This document shows, one piece after another, positions 37,409 to 48,776 of a stretch of DNA of 64,000 nt. Every line of letters begins with the position of its first letter. The stretch's first letter is position 1. The stretch comes from Paguma larvata (Eukaryota; Chordata; Mammalia; Carnivora; Viverridae). Location of the stretch: NCBI GenBank assembly GCA_030068075.1, contig CM057841.1, positions 37,985,030 through 38,049,029 of the forward strand, given 5' to 3'. Made by a program: the position numbers and the translations under genes. The notes beneath the pieces are model-generated. The model was not told the origin of the DNA, made no database searches, and saw only the letters and a program-made list of their open reading frames with translations.

Positions 37409-37659
37409 CGGCCAACAAGAATCGGTTCAGGTCCAGAAAACTCTTCCAGGACAAACATTTGATTCCAAACCCAGCCTCTTTTGGAGCGGTTCAAAATCCG
37501 CTGTTCTTCACTCAGCCTATTTAGTTCCAAAGGGGATCCACTCATTAAAACTTGAGACTGATTCATCGGAGCCATGTAAATGCAAGGGGGAAGAGTAATC
37601 CATAATATTATTAATGGAGTCCAGAGATCCAAGAGCATTTCCGCTAGCCGTTCTGGCAT
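37408..37659 (-). CDS. CDH8: Cadherin-8, first coding exon (residues 1-84)
   Basis: This exon encodes the N-terminus of cadherin-8, a type II classical cadherin: a single-pass plasma-membrane protein of neurons that mediates calcium-dependent adhesion and binds catenins inside the cell. The 84 codons begin MPERLAEMLLDLW and end GPEPILVGR, which I recognise as CDH8. Residues 1 to about 29 form a signal peptide with a hydrophobic core. Residues 30-61 are the propeptide, ending in the furin-type site RSKR. The mature protein starts GWVWNQ, so Trp63 and Trp65 are the W2/W4 pair used in type II strand-swap dimers. Asn32 (NQS) and Asn57 (NRS) fit the N-glycosylation sequon. The start at 37659 (context GGGACCATGCC, A at -3) is the known family start. 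An in-frame ATG at 37686 is possible but in weaker context. The exon ends in phase 0 at 37408, followed by GTAAGC. No frameshift or stop is visible. The remaining coding exons lie outside the window. Confidence 0.97.
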
Positions 37660-37858
37660 GGTCCCACCAGTTAAGCAAATCACCATGAAAATGAGACAAT
37701 TATTTTTTTTGCCTCCGGTCTGCAGCCATCCAATTCATCATGCAGTGTGGAGCATTTACTTACAGCTCTGCCACGTGTTTATAGCACAGGAAACAGACAT
37801 CGTCTAAGCCGCTTTTCTAAGACCACGATCCATTGGCATTCCTTCTCAGTGAAATCGC
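37660..37858 (-). other. CDH8: CDH8 5'UTR part of the first coding exon
   Basis: This is the untranslated leader between the splice acceptor and the CDH8 start codon. The acceptor is good: a pyrimidine-rich run (CTTTCTCTCTCCTTGTGTTTG) followed by AG at 37860-37859. The leader holds four short upstream ORFs: 37804-37839 (11 codons), 37756-37800 (14 codons), a 5-codon one beginning near 37755, and 37700-37741 (13 codons). It also holds an ATG at 37686 in frame with CDH8. Such ORFs usually lower translation of the main frame. A GTAAGT at 37763-37758 is a strong cryptic donor. The acceptor position is inferred from sequence and not from a transcript. Confidence 0.75.
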
Positions 37859-37890
37859 CTGCAAACACAAGGAGAGAGAAAGATAAAGGT
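37859..37890 (-). promoter_or_regulatory. Splice acceptor of the first coding exon
   Basis: On the minus strand a run of about 25 bases, nearly all T and C, leads into TTTGCAG at 37865-37859. It is the only strong acceptor just upstream of the CDH8 start codon. CTGCAG at about 37721 is a weaker alternative without a comparable tract. Confidence 0.7.
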
Positions 37891-39289
37891 CCCCTGCAAC
37901 AGGTCTTAAAACAAAACCGCTGCCTTTTCGAAGCATCGAAGTGAACAACAGCAGGCATTTCCCAAACTCTTGAGTTAAAATTAAAGTGGTACTGAGGAGT
38001 TAGAATGAGTACGTCCTTTTATCGGTCATGCTTTATTTAGATTTTAAGATTTATTTGTATCTATGTTAGTTATCACAAACTGCTTAAGTAACAGAAGTTC
38101 TTTCCCCTACCTACTTCCTTCCTGCTTGCCTTCTTCCCTTTCCTTCCTTCGTTCCATCCTCTCTTCTGATTTAAAAATGGGTTCTAGTTCACTCTATGCT
38201 GAGCAATATAAAGAAAATTGCCTTTAATGGGTATTTTTTTTAATTTACACATGAGACCGGGAAAGGAAATTTCCCGTTTTTACAGTCTTAGCTGCCACAA
38301 AACATCAGAAGGGATGGTGCAGCTCAGGGTGCAGAATGCTATTCTCTGCCAGGATGCTAATAATGAGTGAATAAAATTAGAAATATCCTAGAGAGAAATT
38401 CCATAATGTCCAGCATGTATGCTATAATCAGGCCAGTGTCAGAGCTCCTATTTTAAATGTACAGTTGAACAGGAGATTTAAATTATGAAAAGCTCCTTTG
38501 GGAATGAAATATGGTAAAAATACAATTTTCAATTGAAAAGATTCAGAAAGGGATGGGCAAAAAATTCCCCATTACCTGAGGTGTCAAATACATTTTTTTG
38601 CTTACCTTCAGCGTAGAAAAATGTGTTTCTCCCCTCTCAAAAAAATTATTTTTTAAGAAAGAATGTTCACTGCAGAACCCAGAGAGAAGCCTTGCTGAAT
38701 TAGATTAAATGGGAAAATAATTCCTCAAGACACCACCGGGATAAGCTTGATTCAGGGAATTCATAATGGGGTAGGGAACCTTTCACCCCTAGGTCCCTGG
38801 TTCCATTCTGGCTTAGAAGGGGAAAGCAGGAAAGTCATTAACATTGGCTGGGCTAGTGAGTGGCCTTAGTGATGCCAGCTGAAATGGCAGACCCAAATTC
38901 TGCCCCAAATACAGGCTATATCTGATCTAACAAGATGGCCAGTGGAATCACCCCACTTTTGCCTGGGCTCAGCTCAGTCTCCAGGACTGTACCTCAGGCG
39001 GTCCGCCCTGATGAATGCCTAGGGGAACTACTGCAAACAGCAGTTGTCTATAAACGGAAGGGAAGAAAAGCTTTCAATAGGAAACCTCAGAGAAAACAGA
39101 GCCCAGAACAATGTCCTCCACTTCCTCTGGAACCGCAGCACACAAAGGGAAGAGACACCTTTCTCGAAAGCAAATTTCCATCTTGACCTTTGTGAGAAGC
39201 AGACCTTTGCAAGCTTCAAATTTAAAACAAGACGGAATTTAAAAGTTCTCAAGGAAAACACCCCAAAGTATTACTCTGAAGGAGTATGG

Positions 39290-39450
39290 GAGGATGCTAC
39301 AGGGTCCACCGTGGAGCCCGATAAGCCTGGGTTTGAATCCCAGCTACCGCCACTTGAGGTCTCTCATGATGCATGAGACACTTAAGTTCCTGAGCTTCAC
39401 TTCTCTGCAAAATGGCAATAAAAGTAATTCCCACTTTCCTCCAGGCAGTA
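39290..39450 (+). mobile_element. MIR fragment
   Basis: 'gcctgggtttgaatcccagc' followed by 'cacttaagttcctgagcttcacttctctgcaaaatgg' is MIR in sense order. Confidence 0.8.
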
Positions 39451-39974
39451 GGGAGAGCCAGAATCAAGATTGCATTGAAGCAGCAACAGGGCAAACACTC
39501 ACTAAACTGTGGTTTTCCTAAGCCAGACTGTAAGGGTGGTGTTGACGTGGTCCAACCCCTTAGGAGGCTTTGGTAAAAAGTCAAATGAAAGAGCAGACAG
39601 TTCGGCTCCGTTACCTCTTTGGCAGGCAGAAGTAGTCAAGGTACAGGAGTGACGCGAGGCACTCAAAAATCTTTCAGAAGGCGGGATGTGAGAAGGCAAA
39701 GGTGGTGCTGGGGAGGAAAGGCTGGACCTTATCACCAAGTAGGCAACTCTTACCCTGTCCGTGTAGCCTCAGTCTAAACATTTCTCAGGAAAAAGTGTAT
39801 ATTCTCTCCAAATTCACATTCTATAGGACAGGCCATCCCCGAATGCTCAAAAGCTGTGCATACCCTTCTCTTGGCCTGAGAGCTACAAAGACAAGAAGGC
39901 TGGGTGGGTTCTGAGTTTCCTCTAGCACCAGCCTACCTGGGGATTGAATTCTAGTTTAAAAAATTGCATTTACC

Positions 39975-40085
39975 AGTGGGGCCAACAATAAGAACAACTA
40001 TAATAATACCGGCCTAACTGGTTTATTTTGAGGATTAAAAGAAGTAATCTTGTTAAAGCAATTAGGAAAGGCTAGAAAATGCAGT
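39975..40085 (+). mobile_element. MIR 3' fragment
   Basis: 'aacaataagaacaactataataatacc' and 'ttgaggattaaaagaagtaat' resemble the MIR 3' half. Confidence 0.45.
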
Positions 40086-40399
40086 TATTTTTAAACTATG
40101 CCAAATAACTCTGCAAGTATATTCTGACATCTGCTCTGTTGTTGATGATTTGGGGATAAGGAAATTTAGTATCATTTTAAACTCATAATAGACACTTCCT
40201 TGATGGAAGCCATCAACCGGCAGTCAGGATGGAACGTGACATGAGAAGTACTCCGCCTGAACTTAACCAAAATCATGTAAAAAGTGTAACAAACCTAGAA
40301 ATAATGGTATACCATGGCACACCTTTGTTAGTGAGAAAGGATGCATTCATAAACAAAGGAATAGATGCATAGCCAAAAATACCACCCATTAACACAGTA

Positions 40400-40530
40400 T
40401 CTTACAGCTGGATAAATCTCACTGTGTCTCACTCTGTTTCGTCCAAAACTGAGGCACAGAAACATTAAACAACATGCCCTCAAAAACACCTCCAGTAAGG
40501 AGATCATTATTTGAATCTAGGTAATCTAAC
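40400..40530 (-). mobile_element. MIR fragment
   Basis: 'aaaactgaggcacagaaacattaaacaacatgccc' and 'atttgaatctaggtaatc' are reverse MIR. Confidence 0.6.
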
Positions 40531-40599
40531 TCCAAAATTCTCTTTCTTAACATAACCCCTTCTCTCATACAAACACTGATGAGTGTATCCTGATTGTCA

Positions 40600-40870
40600 G
40601 GCACTACAAAGGCAAAGAGGTCACGCTCTTCTCATCAGAAAGCAAAGAGTCTAATGGGTATAGACTAAGAAAGATCTACTAACAATATTTAGTGAAATGC
40701 AGGCTGACAAGGGCTGGAGAAATACAGAGCGATGGGTATGCCACTCATCTTCACAGCATTAAAAAAGAAAAAAAAAAAAAAAAGACTTCCTGGAGGAAGG
40801 GGCATCTAAGTGTTGAGAAAGAATAACCCAGCTGGGGAGGAGTTAGGTGTGAAAGGGCATTTAGGTCAAG
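40600..40870 (-). mobile_element. Possible L2 fragment with A tract
   Basis: 'cttcctggaggaaggggcatctaagtgttgag' and 'gggaggagttaggtg' resemble reverse L2 3' sequence. A run of about 16 A at 40768-40783 interrupts it. Confidence 0.5.
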
Positions 40871-40992
40871 CAGTGGAGAGAAACAAGACCACCAACTAAT
40901 CCAACATCTTGGGTAGTCTGCAGATCATTATTTACCAGATCGTTCAATCCATGATATATCTGCTCCCTACCCACCAAATTCCTCCTCCACAT

Positions 40993-41012
40993 GGTCTCCA
41001 CATGTGGAGACC
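40993..41012. repeat. Perfect 20-bp palindrome
   Basis: ggtctccacatgtggagacc equals its own reverse complement. It is flanked by direct copies of ccacatgg (40987-40994 and 41011-41018). No known element recognised. Confidence 0.95.
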
Positions 41013-41539
41013 ACATGGACAGAGAGTACCTGTCAAAAAGGGTACCCTCTACTCTGCCAGTTCTTTGTGAAGCAAAGCAGCTTTGGGGAATAGAAATATT
41101 TTCCATCCCACAGACAGGGTATGGGAAACATATGAGTGCTATTCCAGTCCAACGCCTCATTTTTCAGAGAAAGGAGGAATGATTTGGTCAGTGGCCAAGA
41201 GCTGGTGACAGAGCTCTGAAGAGAAATTATCCCAACTCTATGGAAACTCTCCTTCATCCAGACTGGTCATTTCTACTACCCTCCCCTGCACAGAATTTCT
41301 GGCAGAGTCATAGACCCCTCCCTCAGACTGCCAAAGTCTTACACTACTTGTACTATTAAATTTTATTAAAAGTGTTTTTTCTAATATCTATTGTAAAATG
41401 GAAAACTCATATTATTTGTTACGAAGAGATTAGCAGTAAACAATGTTTGGGTAATAATAAATCATCAATTCACACACACACATATATGTATGTATATGGT
41501 AAATCATCAAGACTATTATATATTATACACACAGCTATG

Positions 41540-41650
41540 TATTTACATCTACTCTTCAAAATAACCCTAATGTAAATATTAATTACTTTATTATCATCAT
41601 TCCCATTTTAGGGATAAACAAACTGAAGCAGAGAGACTGGTATTTTAAAT
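41540..41650 (-). mobile_element. MIR fragment
   Basis: 'attatcatcattcccattttagggataaacaaactgaagcagagag' in order is reverse MIR. Confidence 0.65.
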
Positions 41651-41934
41651 AATGCTTTATTTTCACTTAACTAGATACTGTCAAAGCCTGAGGTCAGCTG
41701 TCTCGGTTAAAAAGGAAGATGAGCAACAGTTAGAGGCAAGGATATGCTGTTAAATATTTAAGTGGCTCTCAGAAAGAAAAAAAAAAAAAGAATCCTTGAT
41801 TTATGATTTCCATAATGTAAATACTTCCACCAATTTCAAGCTCTCACTGTGGCCACTAACAAGTTCTGGCAGTTCCTGAAAATTTAACCATCAGCTCTGG
41901 TAAACAGAGTAAGAGTCCTCTCCACAACACCCCT

Positions 41935-42105
41935 GGGGGTGCTTCTCAAACCTTAATATGCATACGAATTCCCAGGAAACCCTGCTGAAATGCAGCTTAT
42001 GACCCAGTAAATCTAGGGTGGGGCCTGGGACTTTGAATTTCTAATCCTCTCTCCTGTGAGGGCAGATGCTTTGGATTTGAGGACCACAGTCTGAGAAGTC
42101 TGGGG
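41935..42105 (-). mobile_element. MER5A-like hAT-Charlie element
   Basis: 'gcttctcaaaccttaatatgcatacgaattccc', 'cccagtaaatctagggtggggcctggg' and 'gaccacagtctgagaag' follow the MER5A order. Confidence 0.8.
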
Positions 42106-43584
42106 TTTGAGCAAAGAAGACTACTTCCCAACTCAGACCTTCTCCTTAAAATAAGAAAAGATTTAGTGGTGTGGTGAGAAAGTCATTTCCTCCAAGCCCA
42201 TGCACTGCTCACTGTGCCTACAAGAGAGCATACACATATCAGACTTTAGGAATCCCTGCACTGGTTTGAATGAATATAGGAGATTTGTATGATGTCATAA
42301 CACCCCCCTCCCCAACACACACACTACTTTAACTTAACTACGCACAGCTCTGGTAAAACTGTCCCACTAACTGGAGAATTCACAGGCACAAATGTGCTAT
42401 CAGGGGGTGGTAAGACTTGGCCTTCAATTCAGCGAAGTCTGCCTTAGAGAGTCTTTACTTGGAGAGAAATGAGATTCTACTGTGACAATTAGAGCCATAC
42501 TATTTATACTGCTTGCACCCCTGCCACAGGCAGAGCTAATGTCCTCTTTGATGATTAGAAAATAGCTTTATAGGAATTCTTGAGATGCAACCAAATGTGA
42601 TGTCACTGTTATCAGAATCAATAAACATTGTGAATACTAACTCATACACGAAATGCTTAACTCTATGCTATGCAAGGAAGAAGAAATTGAGCAAGGTTGT
42701 AAAGCTTGGGCAAAAAATCAATTTATTTTTAGATTTTCCAGCCACAGTATGTATGTCTGGCCAAGCAATCCACTTTATTATAATGTTGCTGCATTGATTT
42801 ACACCCAGATAGTGAGATGAAGAGATTTTACAGTCTCTCTGGAATTCTTACAAGTAAGAAAGTCTTGAGAATTTTCCCCATAAGAAAATATCTCTCTTGG
42901 GTAACGTACTTGCAATCTGAGTTTTCATTCATACACACATTTTAGGGTCCTTTCTAATTACAGCCTAGGTGTGACTCCGCTGACCCCAACATTTTTTTAA
43001 GGTAAACTTTTTAAGGTGGTCAATTTTCAGGTATGTTAAATCATTATGTAAAGCTATATTGCACCATCGATTATGTGAACAAGGTAACGTTCTCAACAAT
43101 AAGCCGCACACCAATAGGTGAAGTCTAAAATAAAAACGGGCTTTTACAGACACTTTAGGATTCAATCCAGCAGATTACTGTGGTTGACAGGAAATTATGC
43201 TTTTATTATCCACCGGGCTTAGTAGCCACAATATTTCATAGGAGCAAAAATGACACATAAGACCAGAGAGTTTCTATTAAAAATGTTTCTGACCTTGAAT
43301 TTAGAACCATTAGCGGGCTGCTTCAAAACAGGTAAATGCACATTGAATTCAAAGTGGTGTTTCAGGAACACAGACGGGGTATGTGATTCAGCGTGTGGCC
43401 CAATGCAATTCACACCAAGCGCTGGATGACTGAACGCAACAGACACGGATATATTTGGTTTTTAGAGAGGGATGGTATGTGCACGTGTCCAAACACAATT
43501 CAAGAGAATCTACTTTCCTAAAGCCTTCAGAATTCTCTGACCAGATTCCCATAGCAGAACAGGATTCTAGCTCTGTTTTTTTTG

Positions 43585-43588
<4 letters not shown>

Positions 43589-43615
<27 letters not shown>
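43589..43615 (+). repeat. (CA)n microsatellite
   Basis: About 13 uninterrupted AC units, a likely polymorphic marker. Confidence 0.97.
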
Positions 43616-44239
43616 ATTTATCTCCCCATCAGCCACAACCCTCTAGTCATCTTTCCTTGGTCTCATACTATACCCTTAATCCAGCTATTATTCTATTCAA
43701 AAGTATGTATGATTTGCCTTTTTTGCCCCCCAGAACACCTGCCAAATCCATTCTGCTGCCATTGGCACGTGACTCTTTTTCTTTAGTTTCCTTGAAGTTT
43801 CATCATTATCTGTTACCTTGGTAAAAAAAAAAAAAAATGCCTTCTCCCTTCCCAAGGAGTCAGACTTTGTTCTATACACAGAGCACATAAGCATTTCTAT
43901 TTGTTATGGAAATTTCAGCACGGGGTGACTAGGTCTGTGACAAAGACAAGGTCAAAATAAGGCCCTTTTCTAGTGTTATAGACCCAGACCTTCATTTATG
44001 AAAACTTTCTTGAAATCATAAGGTTAGTTAAGATATGTGAAGATGAATGTATTCTGTCAGACGCTCTGAAGGCAGAAGTGTATTGAGATCATCTCAAAAA
44101 GATGAAGACAGGTTCCGTGTATTCCTTACTGATAACCGACATAGTAGTACCAGGCAGTGATTCTTCAGGGCTAATCTAAATCCGTCTTTCTCCATTTGAA
44201 AGCCACATCTATTTCTGTCTTTAAATCATGGGCTCAAAA

Positions 44240-44680
44240 TTTAATAGTCACAGACCTAAGGAGTGAAAACAATGTGCTCGCCCTTTGTTAGAGGAGGTCA
44301 TTGTGAAGAGGTGACCACCGGTGGACCAGATTGCTGGCCCAGGAATTTTTATCCCGTCCCCTGTTCATGGACCTGCATTCTACCCACTGTTGCCTCACTA
44401 GGAGTCACTTCAAGGACTCAGCTTTGAAGAAGTAAACTACAGTTCAGTCCATCTGGACAAAACACGTGACTGAAACCCATGGAGGCCTCTAAATAAAATC
44501 TTGAGACTCTAGCGCACAGATATGGAGATCTCATCTGGTGACCACCTGAGAGAAAGCCTCACATGTGAGTTCCCTTGTTTATTAAAACCATCACGTACCA
44601 GTCAGGAGTGTCCGACATCTTTCTTTGGTCACTCCTCGCCCTCTGTATACAGAGGCCAATTTCAAAGTTCACTCTGGGAA
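44240..44680 (+). mobile_element. Possible LTR fragment
   Basis: 'ctaaataaaatcttgagact' and 'cccttgtttattaaaacc', then 'ggagtgtccgacatctttct' and 'ggtcactcctcgccctc', recall the 3' half of an ERV LTR. Family and edges are uncertain. Confidence 0.35.
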
Positions 44681-44764
44681 CTCCCAAGGTTGTGAACCAA
44701 GACCCTTTAAATCACAGTAACCAAGAGAAATCAATCTTACTCTTGCCCATTTGTAGTACAGCTC

Positions 44765-44990
44765 AAATGTGGAAAGCTCCATGGCACAGTGGATGAAACA
44801 CTGAGTGTGGAGTCAGAAGTAGTCTGAATGACTGTTCTGTCACTCATACAATATGGGGAAATGTATCTCAGTTGTGGCAGGTAAGGGAACTGATGCTCTA
44901 TTTCATATTCTCTAACTTGAGGAATTGTGGAAAAATTAAATAAGTTAAGGTATATAAAACTCTATCAATCCAGCAATGATAGCTACTATT
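44765..44990 (+). mobile_element. MIR fragment
   Basis: 'ccatggcacagtggatgaaacactgagtgtggagtcagaagtagtctg' in order matches the MIR 5' half. Confidence 0.7.
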
Positions 44991-47900
44991 TATTGAAAAT
45001 TCCATATGCTTACCAAAGACTCTTGATTGATATTTAGAAAAATTATTTTATTTCAATTTCTTGTGGTATACACCACTGGGGAAAATCCCAGCATTCTACT
45101 TAGAACAGGTAACAAAATAACCTTTTCCAACTTTTGTGTGTTAATTTTTTTAAATGGCAGGAACCATGTTGGATATGAATGCAACAGCCTTTTATAAATA
45201 GTTTTCCCTGCCCACATCTAACACACAATTAATGACCTCGAATAGTTTTATTAAGCTTCTAAAGGGCAGGATTTTTAGTCCCCTCCTAAGAGCCAACCAT
45301 GTCTCTTTCCATTGAAGACATGGCATTGTCCTTCACTATTTTCTGCTGACAGGACAACACACAACCATTAAACATCCACACGGGACCTATTTCCCCTCTG
45401 TAACCACTCAACAAAAAACATGGCCTGCTACATCATGTTGTACTACTGCAATACAGCCAAACTCTACTCAATGACAAACATTTCATTGGCCAGGTACTTC
45501 TACAAAATTCTATTCCATTTCATAATCATCTACCTTCTTACGAAAATGATCCAAGTGAGGAGTCCCTACTAATTCAGAAATGCGGCCAAAACGACTTCTC
45601 AACATTACTCAGAAGGTTGCTGAGAGATGATAATGCTAAGTAGAGATTGAGTTCAGGTTGTGTCTTCTTCCAAAAGTATTCAACAAATGTTCTCCATTTA
45701 TTTCAATGAATTTTGCACTACTGGTGATAGCTGAAAAATTACAAGGTCTGACTTCTTGCTTAAGTAATGTGGAAATGGTTAATATCAGTAATATCACATA
45801 ACCAAGGCTAGAGAGTCTGTAAAACTCAAACTGAAATGCATCCAAGTATCCCAGCATAATAAATCAAGATTCTGCCAATTAGATTATACTGTGTGGTAAC
45901 CACCCTTACAAGTGCACCTTACTGTCATTCTTTCACGTTTCAAAGACTTCATAGCTTAAAAACCACCCACTGACACTCTTACCATGAACTAGGAACACAG
46001 ATGATAGATGGGTAGACAGATAACAAGCATCATTTGACAAAAATAATACTGAGATATAACACAATACATAGGTCATGAAAACTATTTATGCAGATTCTAA
46101 AATCAGTATACTATCTTCGCCAACTATATTTTAGTCAAACTCAAAGACAAACACAAATAGGTCTTACCACTTTTATCAAAATAGGTAAAAATTAATGTTT
46201 GTTTGGGTTTTTTCACTTTTGGGCATTCCCAATATGAAGATGTAAATACTTGAACACAGAAAATTATTAAATTTGTTTGTCAGACTGCAACAGTAAAAGA
46301 CAAACAATACGATGTGTACTGGTAATTTTTATATTGAATTCTGAAGGTGAGGTTGCATGCTTGAGAAGAAAAGTATTCCCTTACGATATTTATATCACTC
46401 CCTCATCTACTTATTTGTGTCCCATCAGGAATCAAATGATCATATTTTATGCAATAATCTATCTAGAAAGAAACAATGTGTGGAAAATGTTACTGGTAAT
46501 AGAACATGAAGGTACTATAACATTTTCACATAATGACATATGTAGAAAGAATTAATAAAATTCCACTTAATATTCCTCTGCAATATATTCAACATGCTTA
46601 AAACATAAATATGTCCACAGAAATACCTTATCATGGAAAACACAGTATTTTTTCCTGTGTGTACATGTGAGTGCCAGGTATCCTGCTGATTCAACGTAAT
46701 ATAGAAGAGTGTAGAATTGTCTTCTGAAACGTTCTGACTTGCAGTTCACGTGAGGTTAATATGAACTGTTCCATTCAAATACAAAACATACTGAAGAAAG
46801 GCAAAAGAGGGAGGGAAGGAAGGAGCGAAAGAGGGAAAGTTCTTCCCTCTGTTAATTTATACATTTCCGTCAAGGGAAAGGTATGGACACTGAGTTATAC
46901 ACCTAACACTTCCAGAATTTAGTGTAGTTTCCCCAGCAAAACACAACTTTGCATCCCATATAGTTTAGCATTCTTGATATAAGTGTGGCCTTGATTTTCC
47001 AATTTCTATAAAGAAAATTGAGGTATACAGTTAACAATATTGGACTTTGGGTAGGATTGTATCTCCCCTCCCCAGCCTTTACTGACAATCTCCTAGTAAA
47101 GGGAGGGAGGGCAGTCTTTGTTAATTGTTGATGCATTAAATAAATGTTTACTGAGTTCTAACTCTGTGCTTGTCCTCAACTAACCATCATTTCAACATGT
47201 GCAACTGTCTTTGGCAGAGAGGACAGGGAAGAAAAGTTTGAAGGTTCTAAATACAAGTGTTATTCTTTTATGATGTTTTCCAAAGAGATAGAGAAAACCG
47301 CATCTATTTCTAACTATTAATAAAACTTAAAAAAACAGACTTCTAAAGGCAAGAAGATGGATGATATTTATGATAAGGAAAAGCATATGACATTTAAAAC
47401 TCAGGAAATAAAAGCTTGGGACATGATAGAAAAAGGAAACAGTATTGGCCTTGGTGCTGTGCCATGAAGCAGCTCTGGAGACTTAGCTAGAGGCAGCATA
47501 TGGGAGCAGCAACTGAATGGCATCCCTTGAACTTATTTCCTTTTTGACCTTTTGAAGTTGCCAGGTTCAACTAATTTTCTTCTCATGGTTATATCTGAAG
47601 CAGGTTCCAGAGGCAAGAACCAACAGTTCAGCAGAAATAGACTGCCCATCGCGACTTTCTATAGGCATTAAATGAGAAAAGACTCATCACTCTAGTTAAT
47701 TAAGCCCCACTAATTCAGATGACAGCCTCGTTGCATCAAAATATTATTCTAGTTCACAAATACACATGTATGGGATTCTGGGGGGAAAATTCCAACACTT
47801 GTAAACAGATATTTAAAAAGACTGGTCAATATATAAATTCAGGAAGCTGGAGAGGGGAAGGGGGGTGCAAATCAAACCATCTAAAGCAGATGAAATAGCA

Positions 47901-48744
47901 AAGAAAACATGATAAAGTCCTCAGATTTGAACGAACAAATGAGTTTAGTTATCTGGGCACATTTTGAAATTTTCTTCAAGTAAATTTTGTGTATGGGCAT
48001 CCATGTGTGTCCGTGTATCTGTGTATGGGTGCACCACACAAAATACAAAGCACAAAATACAAAAATACAAGGACCGGCCATGGTTTAATTCTTATACTCT
48101 GCAGGTGGTGTTTAATACTCCAAAGTTAAGAGCCTTTTCCTAAACTAAAACACAAAATTAGTCCATTTCAGCTGTGAGTGCAACAATGCTGAAAACAAAG
48201 GGGGAAGAAAACTGCAGCTTTTTCCTGCTTCTCTAAATAACTTTTTAGGCAATATAAAACGACTGACACCACTATCCGCAGCACCACAGAGCACACTATT
48301 TTCAAAACAAAGTCTTGAGACTTTAGATTCCATCTATAATTAAAAGGCTACTCTGATTATGCTTGCTCCTTGATTTGCTAAACACAAAACTTTGCTGATA
48401 AACCAGAAAAGTGTGGTTGCAAATATAAATTGAATGTCATTTTACCCCTGAAAAGCTTCTGGCTTTGCATGGAAATTTTGCTCAGACTGGAATATTGATA
48501 AAGCTGTGAGGTGTGCCACCTTGAGTAGAAAAATGAAGATTTTTTTTCTTAAAGCATTAATTTACTTACAATATGGTTTTCTGGACAGTTGGTTAAGTAT
48601 GGATTCTAACTTCTGCATGATTGTTCCTTTCTCCTCACTAATAAACAATGAGAGGAACCTAGAAAGCAAAAACTTGAAGTACGGTTTCTTAAACAGAAAT
48701 CATTATACCCTCATTCTTCAGAGTTTCCTTGCTTTGCTCCAAAA

Positions 48745-48776
48745 TCCGATGCTCCCTGCTAACCAGGAGCATCGGA
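48745..48776. repeat. Perfect 11-bp hairpin in unique sequence
   Basis: tccgatgctcc at 48745-48755 and ggagcatcgga at 48766-48776 are exact reverse complements around a 10-base loop. No known transposon is seen nearby. Confidence 0.95.
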
